The position numbers and the translations under genes are program-made. Of a stretch of 64,000 nucleotides of DNA, positions 25,276-31,999 are shown in pieces; the first letter of the stretch is position 1, and every line of letters starts with the position of its first letter. The stretch comes from Flavobacterium sp. TR2. Its GTDB lineage: Bacteria; Bacteroidota; Bacteroidia; Flavobacteriales; Flavobacteriaceae. The DNA lies in assembly GCF_025252405.1 (NCBI RefSeq), contig NZ_CP104307.1, positions 4,960,001 through 5,024,000 on the forward strand. Direction: 5' to 3'. The notes under the pieces were generated by a model that was given only the letters and a program-made list of their open reading frames with translations, ran no database searches and was not told the origin of the DNA.

Positions 25276-26466
25276 ATGACAACAATAACATCTTCAGTTC
25301 ATTTTCAAGAAAGAAAATCGGCATTAGAAAACGAACATAAAACACTTATCGAGCAAAAAAACGAGCCGCAGGAAACTGTAGGAAACGGCATTTACGACCG
25401 ATACAAAAATCCCGTTGTTACCGCTTCTCACATTCCGTTAAACTGGCGTTTTGATTTTAACGAAAAAACAAATCCGTTTTTACAGGAAAGAATCGGCATC
25501 AATGCAGCCTTCAACGCTGGAGCGATGAAATGGAACGGAAAATATCTTTTGGCTGTGCGTGTAGAAGGAATTGACAGGAAATCGTTTTTTGCCATTGCCG
25601 AAAGTCCAAACGGAATTGATAATTTCAAGTTTTGGGATAAACCTTGCGTGATTCCGCAGACTGAAGAACCTGACACCAATGTTTACGATATGCGTCTGGT
25701 TAATCACGAAGACGGATTTGTATACGGCATTTTCTGTACCGAAAGAAAAGATCCAAATGCCGCAAAAGGCGATACAAGCTCGGCTGTTGCCAATGCAGGA
25801 ATTGTACGCTCTAAAGATTTAATAAACTGGGAAAGACTTCCTGATTTGATTTCGAATACAGGACAACAGCGCAATGTAGTTTTGCATCCAGAATTTGTAA
25901 ACGGAAAATATGCTTTGTACACACGCCCGCAAGATGGTTTTATAGATGTTGGCTCTGGAGGAGGAATCGGTTTGGGTTATGTTGAAGACATGAAAAATCC
26001 CGTTGTTAAAGACGAGAAAATCATTTTTGGAAAACAATATCACACGATTTACGAATTGAAAAATGGTTTGGGTCCAGCTCCAATTAAAACTCCAAAAGGC
26101 TGGCTACATCTAGCGCACGGTGTCCGCAATACTGCCGCAGGATTACGCTATACATTGTATATGTTCATGACCGATTTGCATGATATTGCAAAAGTTACCC
26201 ATGTTCCAGCCGGGCATTTTATGGGGCCAGAAGGAATTGAAAGAGTCGGCGATGTTTCTAATGTTTTATTTTCGAACGGATGGATTGAAGACGAAGACGG
26301 AACTGTGTATGTGTATTATGCTTCATCAGACACCAGAATGCACGTGGCTGTTTCAACCGTAGACAAACTGGTTGATTACGTGACTAATGCTCCTGCCGAT
26401 ACTTTTGTTTCTGCTGGCTCTGTACAGACTATCATCAATCAGATCGAAAAAAATAACGCAATTTAA
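25276..26466 (+). CDS. GH130 4-O-beta-D-mannosyl-D-glucose phosphorylase
   Basis: A 396-residue cytoplasmic inverting phosphorylase (no signal peptide) that turns mannosyl-glucose and phosphate into alpha-mannose-1-phosphate and glucose. GH130 five-bladed propeller motifs: NPVVTASHIPLNWRFDFN, FNAGAMKWNGKYLLAVRVEG and the proposed general acid Asp138 in TNVYDMRL, then HPEFVNGKYALYTRPQDGF and the GPAPIKTPKGWLHLAHGV segment. The long N-terminal helix and these motifs place it in subgroup 1 (mannosylglucose phosphorylase) rather than mannan-chain or N-glycan phosphorylases. The epimerase gene follows after 6 bases, supplying its substrate. Confidence 0.93.
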   Translation: MTTITSSVHFQERKSALENEHKTLIEQKNEPQETVGNGIYDRYKNPVVTASHIPLNWRFDFNEKTNPFLQERIGINAAFNAGAMKWNGKYLLAVRVEGIDRKSFFAIAESPNGIDNFKFWDKPCVIPQTEEPDTNVYDMRLVNHEDGFVYGIFCTERKDPNAAKGDTSSAVANAGIVRSKDLINWERLPDLISNTGQQRNVVLHPEFVNGKYALYTRPQDGFIDVGSGGGIGLGYVEDMKNPVVKDEKIIFGKQYHTIYELKNGLGPAPIKTPKGWLHLAHGVRNTAAGLRYTLYMFMTDLHDIAKVTHVPAGHFMGPEGIERVGDVSNVLFSNGWIEDEDGTVYVYYASSDTRMHVAVSTVDKLVDYVTNAPADTFVSAGSVQTIINQIEKNNAI

Positions 26467-26472
26467 AATACC

Positions 26473-27663
26473 GTGTCATTACAAAGAAAGCTTTTAAAAT
26501 CGGAATTAACCGCAGAACTGAATTCTATTCTAAAATACTGGTCAGAACACACTTTTGATGACCAAAATGGAGGTTTTGTCGGTCAAATTGATTTTAATGA
26601 TCAACTCATTGCCCATGCAGAAAAAGGTTCGGTTTTAAATGCCCGAATCCTTTGGACGTTTTCTGCCAGCTACAAAACCACAAAAAACGAAAACCACAAA
26701 AAACTGGCTGCCAGAGCATTTGAATTTCTTTCGGCTTATTTTTATGACACACAATTTGGAGGTCTTTTTTGGAGCATAAACGAGGATAAAACTCCAAAAG
26801 ACACCAAAAATCAGATTTATGCTTTGGCCTTTGCGATTTATGGATTATCTGAATATTATAGCATTTCGAAAGAGGAAAAAGCTTTAGAAATAGCTAAAAA
26901 TTTATATCAGAAAATTCAAGAACACAGCTACGATCCTGTAAACAAAGGCTATTTGGAAGCTTTTACCAGAGATTGGAATCCTATCGAAGATTTGCGTCTG
27001 AGCATAAAAGATGCCAACGAAAAGAAAACTATGAATACGCATCTTCATATTATTGAAGCCTATGCGAATTTGTATAAAGTCTGGAAAGACGAAAAATTGC
27101 TTGCCGCTATTATCGAATTATTAGAGACTATCGAAAAATATTTCATCAATGCCGAAACAGGCCATCTTCATTTGTTTTTTGATGAAAACTGGAAAGAAAA
27201 ACCTGATGTTGTCTCGTACGGACATGACATTGAAGCAGCATGGCTTTTACAGCAATGCGCCGAAATTTCGGGAAATGAAACTTTGATTGCCCATTATAAA
27301 AAATATGCCATTCAGATGGCAGAGGCTACCAAAAAAGGTTTGGATTCTGATGGCGGTTTATGGTACGAATATGATCCTGAAAAGAATCATTTAATTCAAG
27401 AAAAGCATTGGTGGCCGCAAGCAGAAGCTTTAATCGGTTTTTACAATGCGTATCAATTGACAGGAAAAGAAGAATATCTGGACATTGTTTACAAAAACTG
27501 GAAATTCATTAAAAAACATATCATTGACCAGCAAAACGGCGAATGGTTTTGGGGAGTTTACAAAGATTATTCTGTAATGCAAAAAGACAAAGCCGGATTC
27601 TGGAAATGCCCCTATCACAACAGCCGCGCTTGTCTAGAACTTATAAATCGAATTGAAAATTAA
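26473..27663 (+). CDS. Mannobiose/cellobiose 2-epimerase (AGE family)
   Basis: A 396-residue cytoplasmic (alpha/alpha)6-barrel epimerase of the N-acylglucosamine 2-epimerase superfamily. It converts the reducing-end mannose of beta-1,4-mannobiose into glucose, feeding the GH130 enzyme. Seen: NGGFVGQIDFND, GSVLNARILWTFSASY, FGGLFWSINEDKTPKDTKNQIYALAFAIYGLSEYY, the NTHLHIIEAYANLY segment, SYGHDIEAAWLL and KHWWPQAEALIGFYNAY, where the conserved His and Glu residues of cellobiose 2-epimerases sit. The start is GTG at 26473, giving MSLQRKLLKSEL, 6 bases behind GH130. The pair suggests translational coupling. Confidence 0.93.
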   Translation: MSLQRKLLKSELTAELNSILKYWSEHTFDDQNGGFVGQIDFNDQLIAHAEKGSVLNARILWTFSASYKTTKNENHKKLAARAFEFLSAYFYDTQFGGLFWSINEDKTPKDTKNQIYALAFAIYGLSEYYSISKEEKALEIAKNLYQKIQEHSYDPVNKGYLEAFTRDWNPIEDLRLSIKDANEKKTMNTHLHIIEAYANLYKVWKDEKLLAAIIELLETIEKYFINAETGHLHLFFDENWKEKPDVVSYGHDIEAAWLLQQCAEISGNETLIAHYKKYAIQMAEATKKGLDSDGGLWYEYDPEKNHLIQEKHWWPQAEALIGFYNAYQLTGKEEYLDIVYKNWKFIKKHIIDQQNGEWFWGVYKDYSVMQKDKAGFWKCPYHNSRACLELINRIEN

Positions 27664-27690
27664 AAAATCAAAACGTCTTACGCAACGTAA

Positions 27691-27770
27691 AGTCCTAGCC
27701 CCGATAGAAGCGATATCCTTTTATGGTGGGGTTCACCATAAAAGATAAAGCGGATAGCGGGATTAGCTCC
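27691..27770 (+). repeat. Structured dispersed element, copy 1 (inside the mannan operon)
   Basis: About 80 bases between the epimerase and GH5 genes. It begins CCTAGCCCCGATAGAAGCG and ends GCGGATAGCGGGATTAGCTCC, with a central hairpin TCCTTTTATGGTG / CACCATAAAAGAT. A related, longer copy lies at 56534-56642 on the other strand; both share the framing segments while the central hairpin differs. It may correspond to the abundant Flavobacteria RNA motif called Flavo-1 in Rfam; that identity is a recollection, not checked. Confidence 0.65.
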
Positions 27771-27784
27771 TTAAAATATAAATT

Positions 27785-29071
27785 ATGAAAAACAGATTTT
27801 TTAAAACACTTTCATTAGCCTTAATTTTTATTGCAATGGCTTGTCAGGCACAGGAAAAAATTACGGTAAAAGGGAACCAGTTTTACAAAGGCGGCAAACC
27901 TTACGCTTATATCGGAACCAATTATTGGTACGGAAGTATGCTGGCTTCTAAAAAAATAGGCGATCGAAAAAGGCTTTTGCGTGAACTGGATGTAATGAAG
28001 AAAAACGGAATTGATAATTTACGCATTCTAGTCGGAGCAGATGGCGGAAAATACGACTTCACGGTACGTCCAGCGCTTCAATACGAGCAGGGAAAATACG
28101 ACGAAGATTTATTGGACGGATTGGATTTTCTGATTAGCGAAATGGGCAAACGCAATATGTACGCTGTTTTATATTTGACCAATAACTGGGAATGGTCGGG
28201 CGGAATGTCGCAATATTTGGAATGGAATGGTAAAGGCGCAATTCCGGTTCCGAATATTCCGCCCAATACTTGGCCGCAATTTATGTCGTATACAGAACAA
28301 TTTCACAGCTGCGAGCCGTGCATGGAAGCTTTAAACAATCATGTGAAGTTTATTATCGGCAGAACAAACGCTTATTCTAAAAAGAAATACAACGAAGACA
28401 ATACCATTATGTCGTGGCAGGTTGGGAACGAACCTAGGCTTTTTACAGTAGAAAATGAGGCAAAATTCACGAAATGGCTCAATAATATTGTAGATCTGAT
28501 TGACAGTTTAGACAAGAATCATTTGGTTTCTACAGGTTCTGAAGGGAAAAACAGCTCGAACGACAGCATGGAAATCTTCGAGAGAACGCACCAAAATCCG
28601 AATATCGATTATTTGACGATGCATATCTGGCCTAAAAACTGGAATTGGTTTAAAGCTGATAATGCGGAAGCCACTATGCCAAAAACCATCGAAAACGCTG
28701 GCAAATATATTGATGACCATATTAAAGTAGCCAACAATCTAAAAAAACCGATTATTATTGAAGAATTTGGGCTTCCGAGAGAAAATGAAAATCTGAATTC
28801 AGGAGCTTCTTCTGTTTACAGAGATAAATTTTACAGTTATATTTTTGGAAGAGTTGCAGAAAGCGTTAAAAACAACGGACCGTTAAGAGCTGCAAATTTT
28901 TGGGGCTACGGAGGTGAAGGAAAAGCCGTTAATGAAACTGGGAAATGGAATCCAGGCGATCCTTTGACCACAGATCCGCCGCAAGAGCCGCAGGGTTTAA
29001 ATTCTGTTTTTAATGGTGATAAATCGACATTAGAAATTGTAAAAGATTATAATTTGAAATTGAAAAAATAA
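27785..29071 (+). CDS. GH5 endo-beta-1,4-mannanase lipoprotein (GH5_7-like)
   Basis: A 428-residue retaining mannanase. Signal MKNRFFKTLSLALIFIAMAC with lipobox IAMAC (Cys20). The GH5 barrel of subfamily-7 type: NQFYKGGKPYAYIGTNYWYG, general acid/base Glu216 in WQVGNEPRLF, the THQNPNIDYLTMHIWPKNW segment, and the nucleophile Glu in PIIIEEFGLPRE (Glu327). It is larger than the GH5 of the leftward operon and unlike it in sequence, fitting a true mannanase. Last gene of the rightward operon; a perfect 32-base palindrome follows the stop. Confidence 0.93.
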   Translation: MKNRFFKTLSLALIFIAMACQAQEKITVKGNQFYKGGKPYAYIGTNYWYGSMLASKKIGDRKRLLRELDVMKKNGIDNLRILVGADGGKYDFTVRPALQYEQGKYDEDLLDGLDFLISEMGKRNMYAVLYLTNNWEWSGGMSQYLEWNGKGAIPVPNIPPNTWPQFMSYTEQFHSCEPCMEALNNHVKFIIGRTNAYSKKKYNEDNTIMSWQVGNEPRLFTVENEAKFTKWLNNIVDLIDSLDKNHLVSTGSEGKNSSNDSMEIFERTHQNPNIDYLTMHIWPKNWNWFKADNAEATMPKTIENAGKYIDDHIKVANNLKKPIIIEEFGLPRENENLNSGASSVYRDKFYSYIFGRVAESVKNNGPLRAANFWGYGGEGKAVNETGKWNPGDPLTTDPPQEPQGLNSVFNGDKSTLEIVKDYNLKLKK

Positions 29072-29084
29072 ATCATGATTTAGG

Positions 29085-29116
29085 AAACCTAACAGGTTTT
29101 AAAACCTGTTAGGTTT
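29085..29116. terminator. Perfect 32-base palindrome, likely bidirectional terminator
   Basis: AAACCTAACAGGTTTT followed immediately by its reverse complement, between the convergent GH5 and aldo/keto reductase genes (13 bases after one stop, 5 before the other). The same CCTAACAGG-type palindrome is commonly found as a dispersed hairpin in Bacteroidota genomes. Confidence 0.6.
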
Positions 29117-29121
29117 GACTA

Positions 29122-30078
29122 TTACGCTAAAATCTTCTCAATCGCATTCAATTCATCATGCGAAAACTCAGTATTCTGCAAACAATCAATGTTATTGCAC
29201 AATTGTTTTACAGAACTTGCCCCAATTAAAACAGAAGTAATTCGTTTGTCTTTTTGCAGCCAAGCCAAAGCCATTTGCGCCAAAGATTGGTTTCTATTCT
29301 GAGCAATTTCATTCAGCTGAATTAATTTCTGAATTCTTTCCTGCGTCACTTCATCTTCCCTCAAATGCCCGTTCGGATTGTGAGCGCGTGAGTTCTCAGG
29401 AATTCCATTTAAATATTTATCGGTCAAAAGCCCTTGTGCCAAAGGTGAAAATGCAATACATCCCACTCCTTTTTCTTCCAAAACATCCAATAAGCCATTT
29501 TCAACCCAACGCTCCAGCATTGAATATTTTGCCTGATGAATCAAGCAAGGCGTTCCTAATTGCTTTAAAACATCCACAGCAACGCGAGTCTGCTCTGCCG
29601 AATAATTGCTAATTCCAACATACAAAGCTTTTCCACTTCTAACAGCATGATCTAAAGCCATCATTGTTTCTTCAATCGGAGTTTCTGGATCTGGACGGTG
29701 CGAATAAAAAATATCCACATAATCTATACTCATCCGCTTCAAACTTTGGTCTAAACTTGAAAGCAGATATTTTCTCGAGCCCCAGTCACCATAAGGTCCT
29801 CTCCACATGGTATAGCCTGCCTTTGTAGAAATTACGATTTCATCGCGAAGATTTCCCTGAAAGTTATGCCATAATATTTTTCCAAAATTTTCTTCAGCCG
29901 AACCTGGAACAGGACCATAATTATTTGCCAAATCGAAGTGGGTAATTCCTTTATCAAAAGCCTCGATAGCGATACTTTCGGCATTTTCAAAATTATCGAC
30001 CGAACCGAAATTGTGCCATAATCCTAAGGAAATTTCAGGAAGCAGTAAGCCGCTTCTTCCGCATCTGTTATATTTCAT
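29122..30078 (-). CDS. Aldo/keto reductase
   Basis: A 318-residue NAD(P)H-dependent oxidoreductase close to the YghZ/GpR (L-glyceraldehyde 3-phosphate reductase) branch. The catalytic tetrad is visible: Asp and Tyr in FDLANNYGPVPGSAEENFG, Lys in VISTKAGYTMW, His in IFYSHRPDPETPIEETM. Cofactor-binding sequence near the C-terminus: SVLIGASSVKQLCNNI. The IYYSHR-type and CLIHQAKYSMLERW segments are typical of this branch. It lies between two convergent or unrelated genes, so a link to mannan use is only positional. Confidence 0.9.
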   Translation of the reverse strand: MKYNRCGRSGLLLPEISLGLWHNFGSVDNFENAESIAIEAFDKGITHFDLANNYGPVPGSAEENFGKILWHNFQGNLRDEIVISTKAGYTMWRGPYGDWGSRKYLLSSLDQSLKRMSIDYVDIFYSHRPDPETPIEETMMALDHAVRSGKALYVGISNYSAEQTRVAVDVLKQLGTPCLIHQAKYSMLERWVENGLLDVLEEKGVGCIAFSPLAQGLLTDKYLNGIPENSRAHNPNGHLREDEVTQERIQKLIQLNEIAQNRNQSLAQMALAWLQKDKRITSVLIGASSVKQLCNNIDCLQNTEFSHDELNAIEKILA

Positions 30079-30128
30079 TATTTTACTTTATAAGTTGGAG
30101 ATTTAATAGATTTTAAAAATACAAAAAA

Positions 30129-30193
30129 CTCCCGCAGATTTTGCAGGTTTTAGAGATTAAAAAAATCCACTTGATCTGTAAAATCTACGAGAG
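30129..30193. repeat. Imperfect palindrome between aldo/keto reductase and DUF308 genes
   Basis: Arms CTCCCGCAGATTTTGCAG (30129-30146) and CTGTAAAATCTACGAGAG (30176-30193) pair at 15 of 18 positions. It resembles the short dispersed CCGCAGATT palindromes of flavobacteria and lies between two leftward genes. Confidence 0.5.
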
Positions 30194-30215
30194 AAATTAA
30201 TTTCGAATTCTTTTT

Positions 30216-30782
30216 TTAAACTAAATCGTGCAGTTTTTTGAGTTTGAAAGAAAAATAAATATAAAAAATACCGCTTGCGATGAAAGCAAAAGCTGTCCAA
30301 TATACTATCGAAAATCCCGCAAAAACAGGATTCCATAATAATAAAAATGAAAACAATAATCCCAAGACTCCTAATCCCAAAAGATTTTTCCAATCTGGCA
30401 CAGAATAACTTTTTAAATTAAAAGCCATAAAAATAGCCATTACAGAACGAAACAAAATAGCCAATCCAACATATAGCGGCAAAAGTGTTATTGAAACTAA
30501 CGGATTAGCAATTAATACTATTCCAACACCTAAACCTATAATTCCAGATATCAGTGTCCAGCCCCAATTGTCTATTTTTTTTCTGTTTGAAAGTGCAAAA
30601 ATAATTTCAAAAATTCCGCTGACCAGAAACGACACACTAAACAAAAATGCCAATGTTAAATATGCTTTTACAGGTGTGGCAAAAGACCAAAATCCGATGA
30701 TTACAAAAAGTATTCCCACTAATAACGGAATGTACCAATAATCAATTGCTGCTTTCACTTTTTTAAATAAAGAATGTTCCAT
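30216..30782 (-). CDS. HdeD/DUF308-family membrane protein
   Basis: A 188-residue inner membrane protein with six hydrophobic segments in three similar pairs (PLLVGILFVIIGFWSF; AYLTLAFLFSVSFLVSG; WTLISGIIGLGVGIVLI; SITLLPLYVGLAILF; NLLGLGVLGLLFSFLLL; FSIVYWTAFAFIASGIF). The repeating GILxxxxGxxxL pattern is that of DUF308, the acid-resistance membrane protein HdeD family. The function in this group of bacteria is unknown. It is followed on its right by a long spacer. Confidence 0.85.
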   Translation of the reverse strand: MEHSLFKKVKAAIDYWYIPLLVGILFVIIGFWSFATPVKAYLTLAFLFSVSFLVSGIFEIIFALSNRKKIDNWGWTLISGIIGLGVGIVLIANPLVSITLLPLYVGLAILFRSVMAIFMAFNLKSYSVPDWKNLLGLGVLGLLFSFLLLWNPVFAGFSIVYWTAFAFIASGIFYIYFSFKLKKLHDLV

Positions 30783-31200
30783 AATACTATTTTAAAATCT
30801 TGCCTACTCTATAAAGTTTTCAGCTTACCTTAATTGCCAATAAAAAATATTTAACCGGCTGTCTATCAAAGATAAGACAAAAGCGTAGACCAAAACACTT
30901 TTCTAATAATAAAATACTGACATTTAAACACTTAAGCATTATAACAAATAGCATCCAGCTTTAACTGAATGAAAATGTAACCCCCTTTCCCTTATTTCAA
31001 ATCTTATTCCCCTAGCTAAAGCTAGGGGCTATTAAAACAACTTAGGAAGCTCAACCAGTTTTAAAAATCTATCGGGTTTGCTCAAAAACTTTAAACCTTT
31101 GTTACTTTGCCCCTTTATCCCTCAAAAGCAAAAAGAAGTTGCAACAATTAGAAATCTAATTCATTTTTTATTTTGTAAATTTGTTTAAACTCTAAAACAT
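30783..31200. other. Spacer with repeat copy A and a toxin-antitoxin promoter candidate
   Basis: No gene is visible. It holds the repeat copy A at 30983-31036, T-rich low-complexity sequence with CTTTG/CCTTT runs at 31085-31130, and TAAATTTG at 31176-31183, a match to the -7 consensus 17 bases before the DUF433 start codon, without a clear -33 box. Confidence 0.5.
30983..31036 (+). repeat. Direct repeat A, left of the toxin-antitoxin genes
   Basis: About 54 bases containing CCCTTTCCCTTATTTCAAATC and CCCCTAGCTAAAGCTAGGGG (a perfect small palindrome). A near copy (three or four mismatches and one indel) lies at 31870-31924 in the same orientation on the other side of the DUF433/DUF5615 pair. 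Confidence 0.75.
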
Positions 31201-31431
31201 ATGAATACTAACTGGCAAAATTTAATTTCAATAAATCCTGATATCAGATTTGGCAAACCTGTAATAACGGGAACTAGGATTTGTATTTCAGATATTCTTT
31301 CATGGCTATCAACAGGGATGTCATTCGAAGAAATTATTGAAGATTTTCCTGAATTAACTAAAGAGCATATTCTTGCAGCATTAGCTTTTGCGGCCAATAG
31401 AGAAAATATTACCAAAATAGTGGCAGCATAA
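31201..31431 (+). CDS. DUF433 antitoxin
   Basis: A 76-residue protein of the DUF433 family (NWQNLISINPDIRFGKPVITGTRI near the N-terminus, then ILSWLSTGMSFEEIIEDFPELTKEHILAALAFAA), a helix-turn-helix-like fold that serves as antitoxin or repressor for DUF5615 toxins. The stop overlaps the start of the next gene by one base (TAATG), so the two are translationally coupled. A -7 element TAAATTTG lies 17 bases upstream. The pair is framed by two similar direct repeats. Confidence 0.9.
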   Translation: MNTNWQNLISINPDIRFGKPVITGTRICISDILSWLSTGMSFEEIIEDFPELTKEHILAALAFAANRENITKIVAA

Positions 31432-31766
31432 TGAAACTGCTTTTAGACGCCAATATTTCTTGGAGGATAACTAAACTCATTGAAAGTAGTTTTCCTGCTT
31501 GTTTTCATTCTAAAGATATTCCAGTAAATCAACCCGCCAAAGATTTAGAAATTTGGGAGTATGCTAGAAAAAACAATTTTACCATACTTACGCATGATGA
31601 TGATTTTGAAAAATTACTTCTTTTAAAAGGTGTTCCTCCTAAAGTGATTATTCTGAAGACTTTCAATAAAAACACTAAAGAACTTTCAGAACTATTAATA
31701 TCAAAAAAAGAGACTATCCAATCATTTATTCAAAACGAAGAATTAATGATTTTAGAAATTTACTAA
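31431..31766 (+). CDS. DUF5615 PIN-like toxin
   Basis: A 111-residue protein of the DUF5615 / Mut7-C-like PIN fold family. Visible acidic residues expected for an RNase centre: Asp6 in LLLDANIS, Asp and Glu in DLEIWEYARKNN, and Asp in LTHDDDFEKLL. The KIVILKTFNKNTKELSELL-type tail is typical. It forms a toxin-antitoxin module with the DUF433 gene, one base overlap. Toxicity and RNA target are inferred from the family only. Confidence 0.88.
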   Translation: MKLLLDANISWRITKLIESSFPACFHSKDIPVNQPAKDLEIWEYARKNNFTILTHDDDFEKLLLLKGVPPKVIILKTFNKNTKELSELLISKKETIQSFIQNEELMILEIY

Positions 31767-31796
31767 AAAGCGTTCTATAATATCGTAAAGCTGCAG

Positions 31797-31812
31797 TCCC
31801 AAGGCTTCGGGA
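31797..31812. repeat. Small palindrome TCCC-A-AGGCTT-CGGGA
   Basis: TCCCAAGGCTTCGGGA, a 16-base near-palindrome just after the toxin gene. A near twin, TCCCGAAGCCTCGGGA, lies inside the coding sequence of the sialate O-acetylesterase gene at 34934-34949. Confidence 0.5.
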
Positions 31813-31834
31813 GCAAAATATAAACACAATCAAA

Positions 31835-31924
31835 AAGGCTTCAGCCAAAACTGCAAAGTTTGGCTAAAGCCCTTTCCCTTATTCAAATCTTATTCCCCTA
31901 GCTGAAGCTAGAGGCTATTCAAAA
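31835..31924 (+). repeat. Direct repeat B and adjoining hairpin, right of the toxin-antitoxin genes
   Basis: The segment 31870-31924 matches repeat A (CCCTTTCCCTTATTCAAATC, CCCCTAGCTGAAGCTAGAGG). It is preceded by an extra hairpin AAGGCTTCAGCCAAA / TTTGGCTAAAGCCCTTT at about 31838-31875 that copy A lacks. Confidence 0.7.
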
Positions 31925-31999
31925 ATCCTTATTCGCAATAGCTATCAAATTTGTGAGATAAAAAAACTTAGTGCCTTAGCGCCTTCGTGGCAAAACCTT

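Noticed and set aside
31185..31415. 76-codon antisense frame over the DUF433 gene
   Set aside because: Mirror of the antitoxin gene; lacks a family match while the plus-strand frame has a clear one.
29122..31766. Aldo/keto reductase, DUF308 and toxin-antitoxin genes as part of mannan use
   Set aside because: No motif or operon link to glycan metabolism; convergent or separate transcription. Regarded as passengers within the locus.
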